Assembly: GCF_040616545.1 (NCBI RefSeq)
Contig: NZ_CP156688.1
Span: forward strand, 186,001-250,000
Reading direction: 5' to 3'
From: Akkermansia muciniphila
GTDB taxonomy: Bacteria > Verrucomicrobiota > Verrucomicrobiia > Verrucomicrobiales > Akkermansiaceae
Length of the DNA: 64,000 nt
Below are positions 1 through 6,453 of the stretch, piece after piece. The translations under genes and the position numbers were made by a program. The first letter of the stretch is position 1. Each line of letters opens with the position of its first letter. The notes beneath the pieces are model-generated. The model searched no databases. It was not told the DNA's origin and was given only the letters and a program-made list of their open reading frames with translations.

Positions 1-74
1 CCGCTTTAGCTCAGTGGTAGAGCACCCGCCTTGTAAGCGGACGGTCGTCAGTTCAAATCTGACAAGCGGCTCCA
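1..74 (+). tRNA. tRNA-Thr (anticodon TGT), first base cut off
   Basis: A cloverleaf can be folded by eye. The D-arm is GCTC/GAGC, and the anticodon loop CTTGTAA gives anticodon TGT. The T-arm is GTCAG/CTGAC with loop TTCAAAT. The acceptor 3' strand AAGCGGC (64-70) is followed by T and an encoded CCA. It pairs with GCCGCTT, whose first G lies just before the window, so the gene is complete except for one base. A strong terminator follows directly. The adjoining prophage remnant fits the common habit of phages integrating at tRNA genes. Confidence 0.93.
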
Positions 75-79
75 TCAAT

Positions 80-120
80 AAGCCCCTCAAGTTTAACGCT
101 TGAGGGGCTTGCTTTTTCTT
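80..120 (+). terminator. Rho-independent terminator of the tRNA-Thr gene
   Basis: The perfect 12-bp stem AAGCCCCTCAAG / CTTGAGGGGCTT has a 7-nt loop and is followed by GCTTTTTCTT. It sits 5 nt after the tRNA CCA end. Confidence 0.9.
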
Positions 121-304
121 GCATGGCAACATACAGCCATACGTCAATGTGGAAAATGTTGTGTTGAGGCCCCAGGAATGGCATGAGATGGACATGCGCC
201 AGTATCTCGAGCTTGCGTCCAGGGGGCAACACGAATTTGTCCTATACGCAGGTTATGGGAAACTGTATCTGTAATTGTGCGTTGTTCATATTATTGTCTA
301 TCTA

Positions 305-1768
305 TCAGCTAATTGCAGAGCTCCATGGCTCTGTCTCCGTACTTACCTGACAATCAGTACCCATGGCCTCTATGACTTCGTAACAAGGTCCCCCTCCAAA
401 GACCACCCGGTTGAAATTCCTAGCCCGTGTAAAGCATATCTTACTGAAATCCGTCCATCCCAGGTCCCCGCCAAACACATCAACATGCAAGATATTCAGT
501 CCCGATACCTCGTAAAAATCCAATTTAGGGACTTCTGCCAGCTTGCACACACGGCTACCTACCACCAGCCAGACTCCACCTTGGCTCTCATCTTGGCAAT
601 ACACCAGTCCACGACACTTTTCAGCATACCCGGTAAGGCCGGGGACACTCGCCATCACCGTCATCAAACGGTAAGCCGCGACAACCTTGTCGTAATAAAT
701 CACCCGCACCCTTACGGACGCATTACCGGATACTACTGCTTCGATTGTCACATCCACCACAGATGCGTTAACACCGCCATACCCTGTCGGAGCAATCGTA
801 AACTCATCCATGTTGGACGCGTCCCGGCAATAAGCAAATCTATTGAGGTTCTCTCCATGCGTAGACCATGTAAACTTAACCTTTCCATAAATCCCCGTAG
901 ACGCATTGGTTAGCAACAATGTTCCCAAAGGTAAGTAAAACCCGGAACAATCATTATAATTACCCCAAGATGAGCCCGAAAGATAGGTTGAAAATCCAAT
1001 ATCGGCAGTGCAATATCCTCCCTTGGGCACCTTCACAGCAACACCCTGTCCCTCGGTAGGCCAATCTATCAGTTCCCCATCTCCGTAAACGGCATTACCT
1101 GAACGGTTAACCAACACGTCATGCTGCCAAATATCGCTCAACCCCATTAATCCCGCCGCCCAGTAAGTATTGAGGGCGGTAGTGTTGGACAAGGATGTGA
1201 GAGCAGACAGCGGGATATTGACCCCGCCGTTAGCATTGATGCAGGTTGTGGCGTCGACTGCACCCCTGAGATGCACCGCTCCATTTGCAAGCAACGACGC
1301 TCTACCTCCGCCGTTAATCCTGATTACTCCGTCCTCTACCCACAAGTCATTACGGAGCACAGCCCCTCCCCTTAACTCCACCTGTCCATAGCACCATGTG
1401 CGTCCATGGATATAATTTGTGTCAAGGGGATCAGTGGAATAATTATGGACATTGAATATCCCATTGATCGTGGCGGTAGGTGCCGCCAAACCGCCGGTCA
1501 GAGTCATATTGCCCTCTTCATCCGTCAGCTTGTCCTGCTTGCCGTTCCATGTTTCACGCTCTTTCTCTGTTATGTGGGCCACGGCATCATTCGTGTGTGC
1601 GTCAAACACAGATGTGTCGGCTTTTGTAGAAAGAGCGGAAGCATCGGCTTTAGCGTTCCACGCGGTGCGCTCATCCTCCGTCACATGTACAGTTCCATTT
1701 TCCGTATGCTCCTTCAATTCATTCAGAGAGGGTATGAAAGTGCCGTTGATAGAAGTAATTTTATTCAT
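305..1768 (-). CDS. Phage tail-fibre-like structural protein
   Basis: This 487-residue protein probably decorates a phage tail. The N-terminal region has two copies of a motif typical of tail fibres and minor tail proteins, HVTEDERTAWNAK and HITEKERETWNGK, with Ala/Lys-rich linkers. Glycine- and Asn-rich beta-structure-like sequence follows. I chose the ATG at 1768 because it overlaps the stop of the upstream frame as ATGAATAA, the signature of translational coupling. The same frame continues open upstream to 2122, so an annotator could call a fused 605-residue protein; I judge that fusion to be the product of a frameshift in the upstream gene. No host-receptor domain is recognised. It belongs to the prophage remnant beside tRNA-Thr. 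Confidence 0.72.
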   Translation of the reverse strand: MNKITSINGTFIPSLNELKEHTENGTVHVTEDERTAWNAKADASALSTKADTSVFDAHTNDAVAHITEKERETWNGKQDKLTDEEGNMTLTGGLAAPTATINGIFNVHNYSTDPLDTNYIHGRTWCYGQVELRGGAVLRNDLWVEDGVIRINGGGRASLLANGAVHLRGAVDATTCINANGGVNIPLSALTSLSNTTALNTYWAAGLMGLSDIWQHDVLVNRSGNAVYGDGELIDWPTEGQGVAVKVPKGGYCTADIGFSTYLSGSSWGNYNDCSGFYLPLGTLLLTNASTGIYGKVKFTWSTHGENLNRFAYCRDASNMDEFTIAPTGYGGVNASVVDVTIEAVVSGNASVRVRVIYYDKVVAAYRLMTVMASVPGLTGYAEKCRGLVYCQDESQGGVWLVVGSRVCKLAEVPKLDFYEVSGLNILHVDVFGGDLGWTDFSKICFTRARNFNRVVFGGGPCYEVIEAMGTDCQVSTETEPWSSAIS

Positions 1769-2122
1769 GATTGTTATTATTTGTCGCGAAGTGGCTGAAC
1801 AACGCCGCTGCCGCCCCGTCCACCATCGTGAACTCCGAATCATCCTGACTGATGAAAAACCTGCGCCCTCCCCGGCATTGACTGCTTCTACGGTCAACGC
1901 AACCGCATCCCTGGATTCCGGGAATACTTCCCCTTCCTCCGGGTGTGGGTTGACGATGACTTGTTTCAGCCGCGCCCAGACTTGAAGCGCTTTCCATTCG
2001 TCGGATAAAACGGCAATGCATGATGCCACTTCATTGAAAGTTTCTTCATTTTCCTGGTAAATATCATCCTGTGTGAAACGTCGGGACTTAATGAAGCCGT
2101 TCTTATCCACGAATAGGAGCAT
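1761..2122 (-). pseudogene. Small phage protein gene with a -1 frameshift
   Basis: The frame starting at 2122 (MLLFVDKNGFIKSRRF...) looks like real protein for about 85 residues and then turns into Arg/Ser-rich nonsense. From the same place, the -1 frame reads sensibly as FFISQDDSEFTMVDGAAAAL and stops at 1761, overlapping the ATG of the tail-fibre-like gene. The switch coincides with a run of five A (five T on the coding strand) at 1855-1859. The likely original gene encoded about 120 residues. A single-base indel in the run, a sequencing error, or slippage on GGT-TTT-TC could each explain this. No clear ribosome-binding site precedes the ATG at 2122. The function is unknown; position suggests a tail-associated protein. 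Confidence 0.6.
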
Positions 2123-2216
2123 GAATTGTCGGCTGCGCGGGACGAGGGATGCAGGAATCTTTTTCCTTCATCCCCGGACTCCCGGCGGAATACCCCCATG
2201 CCCGGGGAACCAGGCG

Positions 2217-2250
2217 CTAAAAAAGCCCCCCGGCCCGAAGGCCGAGAGGC
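2217..2250 (-). terminator. Rho-independent terminator reading leftward, without an obvious gene before it
   Basis: On the minus strand an 11-bp stem (two G-T pairs) closed by a TTCG tetraloop lies at 2225-2250. It is followed by TTTTTT at 2219-2224. No minus-strand gene is seen immediately upstream, which suggests a phage gene was deleted. Confidence 0.75.
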
Positions 2251-2793
2251 GAAGTATCCTAACGTAAAGTTCATTAACAGTTACATCATTTCCGGCAGGA
2301 CGCAAGGCTTAATCTTCCTCCCCGGGTCAAATAATTCCCCCGCACGGAAAAAATCACTTAATGCCCTGGACTCTCACACCGTGAAAATCCGTGAGAAATT
2401 TCCCGCATCCTTTCCATGGAAAAACAGACAGGCGGGATGTCCGGGAACGGATGCAGCGCATCATTCCATGTACTCCCCCTCTCCCTGTTTTCAAACCTCC
2501 TCCCCTTCGCCGGAAAACGGAATCAATCCACGCCATTCACGGGTTCCTGCAAATTTCCGGCGTGGTGATTTTTACCGCCCATGATTCCAATCTCCTGCCG
2601 AGGGGAACGGAATGAGAACCGCAAGGGAAAGCACCGGATACGGTCCGGAACAGACGCATGCCCCCTGCTTCCGGCGAAGCCGACTTGTCCGCGCCCGGAC
2701 GCCGGGGACAGCAACGGACCCGCCAGAAAGCCGTTTCCCCTCTTGAACATGCACTGGTTGCAGTTCCAAGAGATACCATCCACCATTGGATCA
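2251..2793. other. Gene-free stretch inside the prophage remnant
   Basis: About 540 bp lie between the leftward terminator and the lysin. Open frames occur on both strands but look compositionally random (rich in Arg, Pro, Ser and Cys), with no recognisable motif. The lysin frame is open through part of it, but that extension lacks protein-like character. I see no convincing promoter. Confidence 0.5.
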
Positions 2794-3375
2794 ATGAATG
2801 CTATAGAACAAAGCATGGCTAAGACTATTCTTCGCTTTGAAGATGCCCGCGTAACCGGATCGGACTCCCTGCGCGTTTCCCCCCTCCCTGCCGCCGACAA
2901 GGGCGGCAAATGGGAGATTTGCGGCATTTGCGACGGCATTGAACCCGCCGTATTCAGCCGCCTGAAAGACCTGCTTGACGCCGGGGACCGGGAAGAAGCC
3001 TGGGAAGGATGCCTGCAATACGTGCTGGACAACACCTCCGCCGTACGCTCCTGGATGGGCTCTGACGCCCATCCAGCCACGGAATTCATCCTGCGGGACC
3101 ATTACTTCAATTCCGGCAGCAGGAATACCGGAAAAATCCTTCAACGCGCCCTTAACGACTACGGGGCCTCCCTCACGGTAGACGGCATTCCCGGAAAACA
3201 GACCCGGCAGACATTGCAGGCCGTTCTTGCCCGGTCCGGAGAGGCGGAATTCATCGCCAGCCTCAACGAGCAGCGCAAGGCGTTTTACCGTTCCTGCAAG
3301 CAGTTCCCCGTCTTCGGAAAGGGATGGCTGAACCGCAGTGAAGCCGCCTACCAGTTCGCCCGCTCCCTGGTCTAG
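2794..3375 (+). CDS. GH108-type N-acetylmuramidase (phage endolysin)
   Basis: The predicted product (193 residues) resembles the GH108 lysozyme-like family with its C-terminal peptidoglycan-binding half, enzymes that cut the glycan backbone of peptidoglycan during phage lysis. An early ILRFEDA segment places Glu16 where the family has its catalytic Glu. The middle has FILRDHYFNSG, and the C-terminal half has LTVDGIPGKQTRQTL, a typical VDGxxGxxT signature. The frame is open further upstream to 2581, but the sequence before 2794 does not look like protein. The ATG at 2815 is another possible start. It is the only plus-strand gene of the remnant and ends just before a bidirectional terminator. 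The family call is by motif; activity is inferred. Confidence 0.75.
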   Translation: MNAIEQSMAKTILRFEDARVTGSDSLRVSPLPAADKGGKWEICGICDGIEPAVFSRLKDLLDAGDREEAWEGCLQYVLDNTSAVRSWMGSDAHPATEFILRDHYFNSGSRNTGKILQRALNDYGASLTVDGIPGKQTRQTLQAVLARSGEAEFIASLNEQRKAFYRSCKQFPVFGKGWLNRSEAAYQFARSLV

Positions 3376-3390
3376 GAGAACTTCCCAAGA

Positions 3391-3434
3391 AAAAGCGTCC
3401 ATGCGGGGAATACGCATGGACGCTTTTGTTTTAT
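3391..3434. terminator. Bidirectional terminator between convergent phage genes
   Basis: The long stem AAAAGCGTCCATGCG / CGCATGGACGCTTTT has a short loop, is followed by TTTT on the plus strand, and has a matching A-run on the other side. It separates the lysin (ends 3375) from the minus-strand gene ending at 3431. Confidence 0.9.
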
Positions 3435-3826
3435 CCACATGGCGGGGAAACCGTCTTCCCCTCCGCAGACGCCGCCAGCAGGCGGCAGAACCGGGCGGAA
3501 GACAGCTTCGCCAGGCGGCCGTCCCCGCGCTTGCCATGCTGGGTCAGAATCCACGGCAGGGAGAGAATCTCCCGTTCATAGGAGAGCAGATTCCGCACCT
3601 CCCCGGCCAGAAAATGGAGGTGCCAGGCGTCACACCGTTCCGGCCTGAACCGGCAGCGGACGTCAACAATCCGGGGAAAGGGGGCGAGGGAGTCCACCCG
3701 GCGCGCCATCAGGACAAGTTCCGGAGTAAGGACGCATATGTCCTGATGGCGTCCGTCTTCTTCCATCTCCTCCGCCCTCCTGCCCGCGGCCAGGTAGTAG
3801 CGGGCGGCGGCTGATAAAGCGTTCAT
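3431..3826 (-). CDS. Hypothetical phage-remnant protein, 131 residues
   Basis: I do not recognise this family. The product (131 residues) starts MNALSAAARYYLAAG, and the body is charged, Arg- and Leu-rich, without a signal peptide or membrane segment. The start at 3826 is supported by an AGGAG motif about six bases upstream; the longer open frame to 3958 overlaps the preceding gene and reads as non-coding. It lies 28 bp after the small membrane protein gene on the same strand, so the two are probably cotranscribed and end at the shared bidirectional terminator. Neighbouring the lysin suggests a lysis or morphogenesis accessory role, but this is only context. Confidence 0.55.
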   Translation of the reverse strand: MNALSAAARYYLAAGRRAEEMEEDGRHQDICVLTPELVLMARRVDSLAPFPRIVDVRCRFRPERCDAWHLHFLAGEVRNLLSYEREILSLPWILTQHGKRGDGRLAKLSSARFCRLLAASAEGKTVSPPCG

Positions 3827-3854
3827 TCCATGCTCCTTTCCTACGGAACCGGAA

Positions 3855-4181
3855 TCACTTGTTCTTCCGGATTCTCTGAATAACGGGCGGCATGTCCGCT
3901 TCCGGCTGAACCTGGGAGTAGGAGAGGCGGCCCGGCTCCAGCACCAGGCAGGAACCATCCTTGCAGATTTCCGTCCGCTGCGCCGTCACGTCAACGGTAT
4001 GCCCGCAGCCGCCCAGCAGGGAGGCCGCCGCATAAACCGCTCCCGCCAGGACCACCCACAGGAGGCGTTCCCACCATTTCAGGCCGGTTCTGGTTTTGCT
4101 TTTCTCATAGGCATCCTTCATGCCCTGCTTCCCCGCCTCCAGGGCGGCCTTCTTCTGTTCTTCCGTCAGGTTGAGTTTCAT
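3855..4181 (-). CDS. Small single-span membrane protein of the phage remnant
   Basis: The product has 108 residues. A highly charged N-terminal half (MKLNLTEEQKKAALEAGKQG...) precedes one hydrophobic segment, LLWVVLAGAVYAAASLLGGC, at about residues 40-60. The tail of about 50 residues contains Cys (EICKDGSCLV). LGGC at the end of the hydrophobic stretch is a partial lipobox, though it is far from the N-terminus. Small one-span proteins beside an endolysin are often holins or spanin subunits, so a lysis role is possible, but no family signature is seen. No strong ribosome-binding site precedes the ATG. Confidence 0.6.
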   Translation of the reverse strand: MKLNLTEEQKKAALEAGKQGMKDAYEKSKTRTGLKWWERLLWVVLAGAVYAAASLLGGCGHTVDVTAQRTEICKDGSCLVLEPGRLSYSQVQPEADMPPVIQRIRKNK

Positions 4182-4522
4182 CGGACAACAGGGGTGGAGG
4201 GTTGGTGGGGAAAGCCCCCCACGCCGTTAAACTGGTAATTACTGTTCATCTTGTTCATTTGTTGGTTCATTGTCCTGGGAGGGCCTGCGCACAGAACCTT
4301 TCAGGGCAAGCCCATCTTTGAACCGCCCGCAGGGGGCGCGGCAACACGCCTGACGCGTCCATGGGAAAGGAAAACGAAGCCGGCCGCCCCTGAACCACCG
4401 GAAAGGAAGCTCAAGAGGCACGTTTTGAGAACCGTCTTCCGGACACGGAACACCGCCGCACGCACCGCACCGCCAACCGGGCGGGAGGGCGGGAATTTCC
4501 GCTTCAGATAACAAATACCCTG
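4182..4522. other. Intergenic region between phage remnant and parB
   Basis: Divergent spacer of about 340 bp. Open frames exist on both strands, but they are Pro/Arg/Cys-rich and unconvincing. It probably holds the promoter of the leftward phage genes near 4190-4260 and marks the right border of the remnant. I found no copy of the tRNA-Thr 3' end here, so no attachment-site duplication is visible. Confidence 0.5.
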
Positions 4523-4551
4523 TTGAAAACGGAGCAGGTTCATGCTAGTTT
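4523..4551 (+). promoter_or_regulatory. Sigma70-like promoter of parB
   Basis: TTGAAA (4523-4528), a 17-bp spacer, then TAGTTT (4546-4551). Predicted transcription would start about 4 nt before the parB ATG at 4562, so the message may be almost leaderless. Confidence 0.5.
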
Positions 4552-4561
4552 CTTCTCTGCT

Positions 4562-5446
4562 ATGGCAAAACCGGCTCTGGGGAAAGGCTTTGACGCCCTT
4601 ATCAATCAAAATCTGTCTCGTGAATCCTTGGCGGCTCCCCAGGCGGGAGACGTTGTGCATCAATTATCCCACGCTTCCATCATCCCCAGTTCCCTCCAGC
4701 CCCGCGCCATCTTTACTCCGGAACAACTGGCGGAACTGGTGGATTCCATCAAGGAACACGGCATCATCCAGCCGCTGATCGTCCGGAAAACGGAGAGCGG
4801 CAAGTATGAACTGATCGCCGGGGAAAGGCGCTGGCGCGCGTCCGGCATCCTGGGCCTTTCCACCGTGCCCGCCATCATCCGGGAAGCTTCCGACAAGGAT
4901 GTACTGGAACTGGCGCTGATTGAAAACCTCCAGCGTGAAAACCTCAGCCCGCTGGAAGAGGCCTCCGGCTACATGCGCCTGAAAACGGAATTCCGCATGA
5001 AGCAGGGGGACATTGCCAAGCGCGTGGGCAAATCCCGCGCCTCCGTAGCCAACAGCATGCGCCTGCTTGACCTGCCCCAGGCGGTTCAGGACATGCTGGG
5101 GAACGCCTTCATCAGCGTGGGACACGCCAAAGTCCTGCTTTCCCTCAGGAACGGGGACCAGCAGATCCAGCTCGGGCGCGACATCGTCAACAAGGGGTAC
5201 ACCGTCCGCCAGACGGAAAAGGCCATCCAGAAGATTCTCAACCCTCCGGAACCTGCCCCGGCCAGAAAGCCTTCCTCCCCGCAGTACAAGAAGATTTCCA
5301 GCGTGCTCGCCAAACAGTTCGGCACGCCCGTCAACATCTCCGGACAGGGGTCCAAGGGCTCCATTGAGATTACCTTTTCCAGCAAGGCGGATTTTATCCG
5401 CATCCTTGAACTCCTGGGACAGGATGAATGGTCTGATTCCAAGTAA
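4562..5446 (+). CDS. parB: Chromosome-partitioning protein ParB
   Basis: ParB binds parS sites and, as a CTP-dependent clamp, spreads along DNA to drive origin segregation with ParA. The product (294 residues) starts MAKPALGKGFDALI, the usual ParB N-terminus that contacts ParA. GERRWRA (87-93) is the CTP-binding box II, ENLQRENLSP (121-130) is box III, and a helix-turn-helix follows at about 147-169 (QGDIAKRVGKSRASVANSM). A basic linker and a C-terminal dimerisation region complete it. I chose the ATG at 4562 because MAKPALGKG is the family start; the frame upstream has only TTG. No parA is adjacent, which is unusual. The QC-like gene follows after 25 bp. Confidence 0.95.
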   Translation: MAKPALGKGFDALINQNLSRESLAAPQAGDVVHQLSHASIIPSSLQPRAIFTPEQLAELVDSIKEHGIIQPLIVRKTESGKYELIAGERRWRASGILGLSTVPAIIREASDKDVLELALIENLQRENLSPLEEASGYMRLKTEFRMKQGDIAKRVGKSRASVANSMRLLDLPQAVQDMLGNAFISVGHAKVLLSLRNGDQQIQLGRDIVNKGYTVRQTEKAIQKILNPPEPAPARKPSSPQYKKISSVLAKQFGTPVNISGQGSKGSIEITFSSKADFIRILELLGQDEWSDSK

Positions 5447-5471
5447 AAACCTTCCACCCCGTTTCTCTTCC

Positions 5472-6416
5472 ATGACGCTCCGCCTCGGACTTATTCTGCT
5501 CACGGCCCTGCTGACGCAGTGCGGAAAACCCGTGGAAACGCCCCCTGCGGATGCGGAAACCATTCCCGCCCAGCTTCAGGAAACGGACCATTTCAACGGC
5601 GGGAACGCCATGTTCCATGCCGCCCGGATAACGGAGATGGGAGACAGGAGCGCCGGCTCCCCCGGCTACCGTAGCCAATTGGAGTACCTGAAAGGGGAAT
5701 TGGCCAGACACGGCTGGACGTGCCGGGAACAATCCTTTGAGGAGGAAACGCCCAAGGGCCGCATCCGGTTCACTAACTTGCGGGCGCGCTTTGGCGCGGA
5801 ACCGGATTTCCGGGCCCCCGTGCAGGGTTTGCTGACCTGCCATATTGATACCAAGCCGGACATCCCCGGGTTCACGGGAGCCAATGACGGAGCTTCCGGT
5901 GCCGCAGCCATCCTGGAGACGGCCCGCATCCTGTCCGGGGAGCCCGCCCGCGCCAGGGAAATGGAACTGGTGTTTTTTGACGGAGAAGAAAGCTTTGCCA
6001 AGCACATGGACAATGAGGACGGCCTGTACGGCTCCAAGCATTACGCCGCCGCCCTTCAGCCGCCGCTGCCCCGGTGGCAGCTCAACCTGGACATGGTGGG
6101 GCGCCAGGGGAAAAAGATACGCATTCCGGCCATGACGCCCCAATCCATGTACCAGGTTTATTCCCGCGCCATCCGTGAACTGGGCTATTCACCGGAGGAA
6201 TGGGGGGTATCCGGCTACGCCATTCTGGATGACCACGTCCCCTTCATGGAGCGCGGCATGGACACCCTGAACCTCATTGACGATTTTGAGGACGGCAACT
6301 GGTGGCACACGTCCAAGGATAACATGGGCATTCTGGGAGAAAAATCTTTCAGAAACACAGGAGAAATGACCCTGCATATCCTCCGCCAGCTGCTGCCCGG
6401 CCCGCCTTCCACCTGA
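5472..6416 (+). CDS. Glutaminyl-peptide cyclotransferase-like M28 lipoprotein
   Basis: The product (314 residues) has a lipoprotein signal (TLRLGLILLTALLTQC), so it is probably anchored in an envelope membrane. The body is an M28 zinc-peptidase fold and matches glutaminyl cyclases in several places: HIDTKPD, GANDGASGAAAILE (zinc Asp), FFDGEESF (zinc and general-acid Glu), LYGSKHYAA, DDHVPF (zinc His) and WWHTSKDN. Such enzymes convert N-terminal Gln to pyroglutamate; a classic aminopeptidase is the alternative, but the YGSKH and WHT motifs favour the cyclase. The start at 5472 is chosen because the signal peptide begins there. It lies between parB and the vWA pair in a tight plus-strand run, so it is probably cotranscribed. 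Confidence 0.8.
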   Translation: MTLRLGLILLTALLTQCGKPVETPPADAETIPAQLQETDHFNGGNAMFHAARITEMGDRSAGSPGYRSQLEYLKGELARHGWTCREQSFEEETPKGRIRFTNLRARFGAEPDFRAPVQGLLTCHIDTKPDIPGFTGANDGASGAAAILETARILSGEPARAREMELVFFDGEESFAKHMDNEDGLYGSKHYAAALQPPLPRWQLNLDMVGRQGKKIRIPAMTPQSMYQVYSRAIRELGYSPEEWGVSGYAILDDHVPFMERGMDTLNLIDDFEDGNWWHTSKDNMGILGEKSFRNTGEMTLHILRQLLPGPPST

Positions 6417-6453
6417 CCAGCAGGCCTGAATACCCAACTACCCCTACCCTCCC

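Noticed and set aside
1548-1564. TGTTTCACG resembles half of a parS site
   Set aside because: Only one half matches TGTTTCACGTGAAACA and it lies in a phage coding region; not a convincing ParB site.
305-2122. Single 605-residue fused tail protein
   Set aside because: The middle of the frame around 1765-1855 is Arg/Ser-rich nonsense, whereas the -1 frame there is protein-like and stops in overlap with a better start.
4182-4522. Search for a duplicated tRNA-Thr 3' end as prophage attachment site
   Set aside because: No copy of the tRNA end was found at the right border of the remnant.
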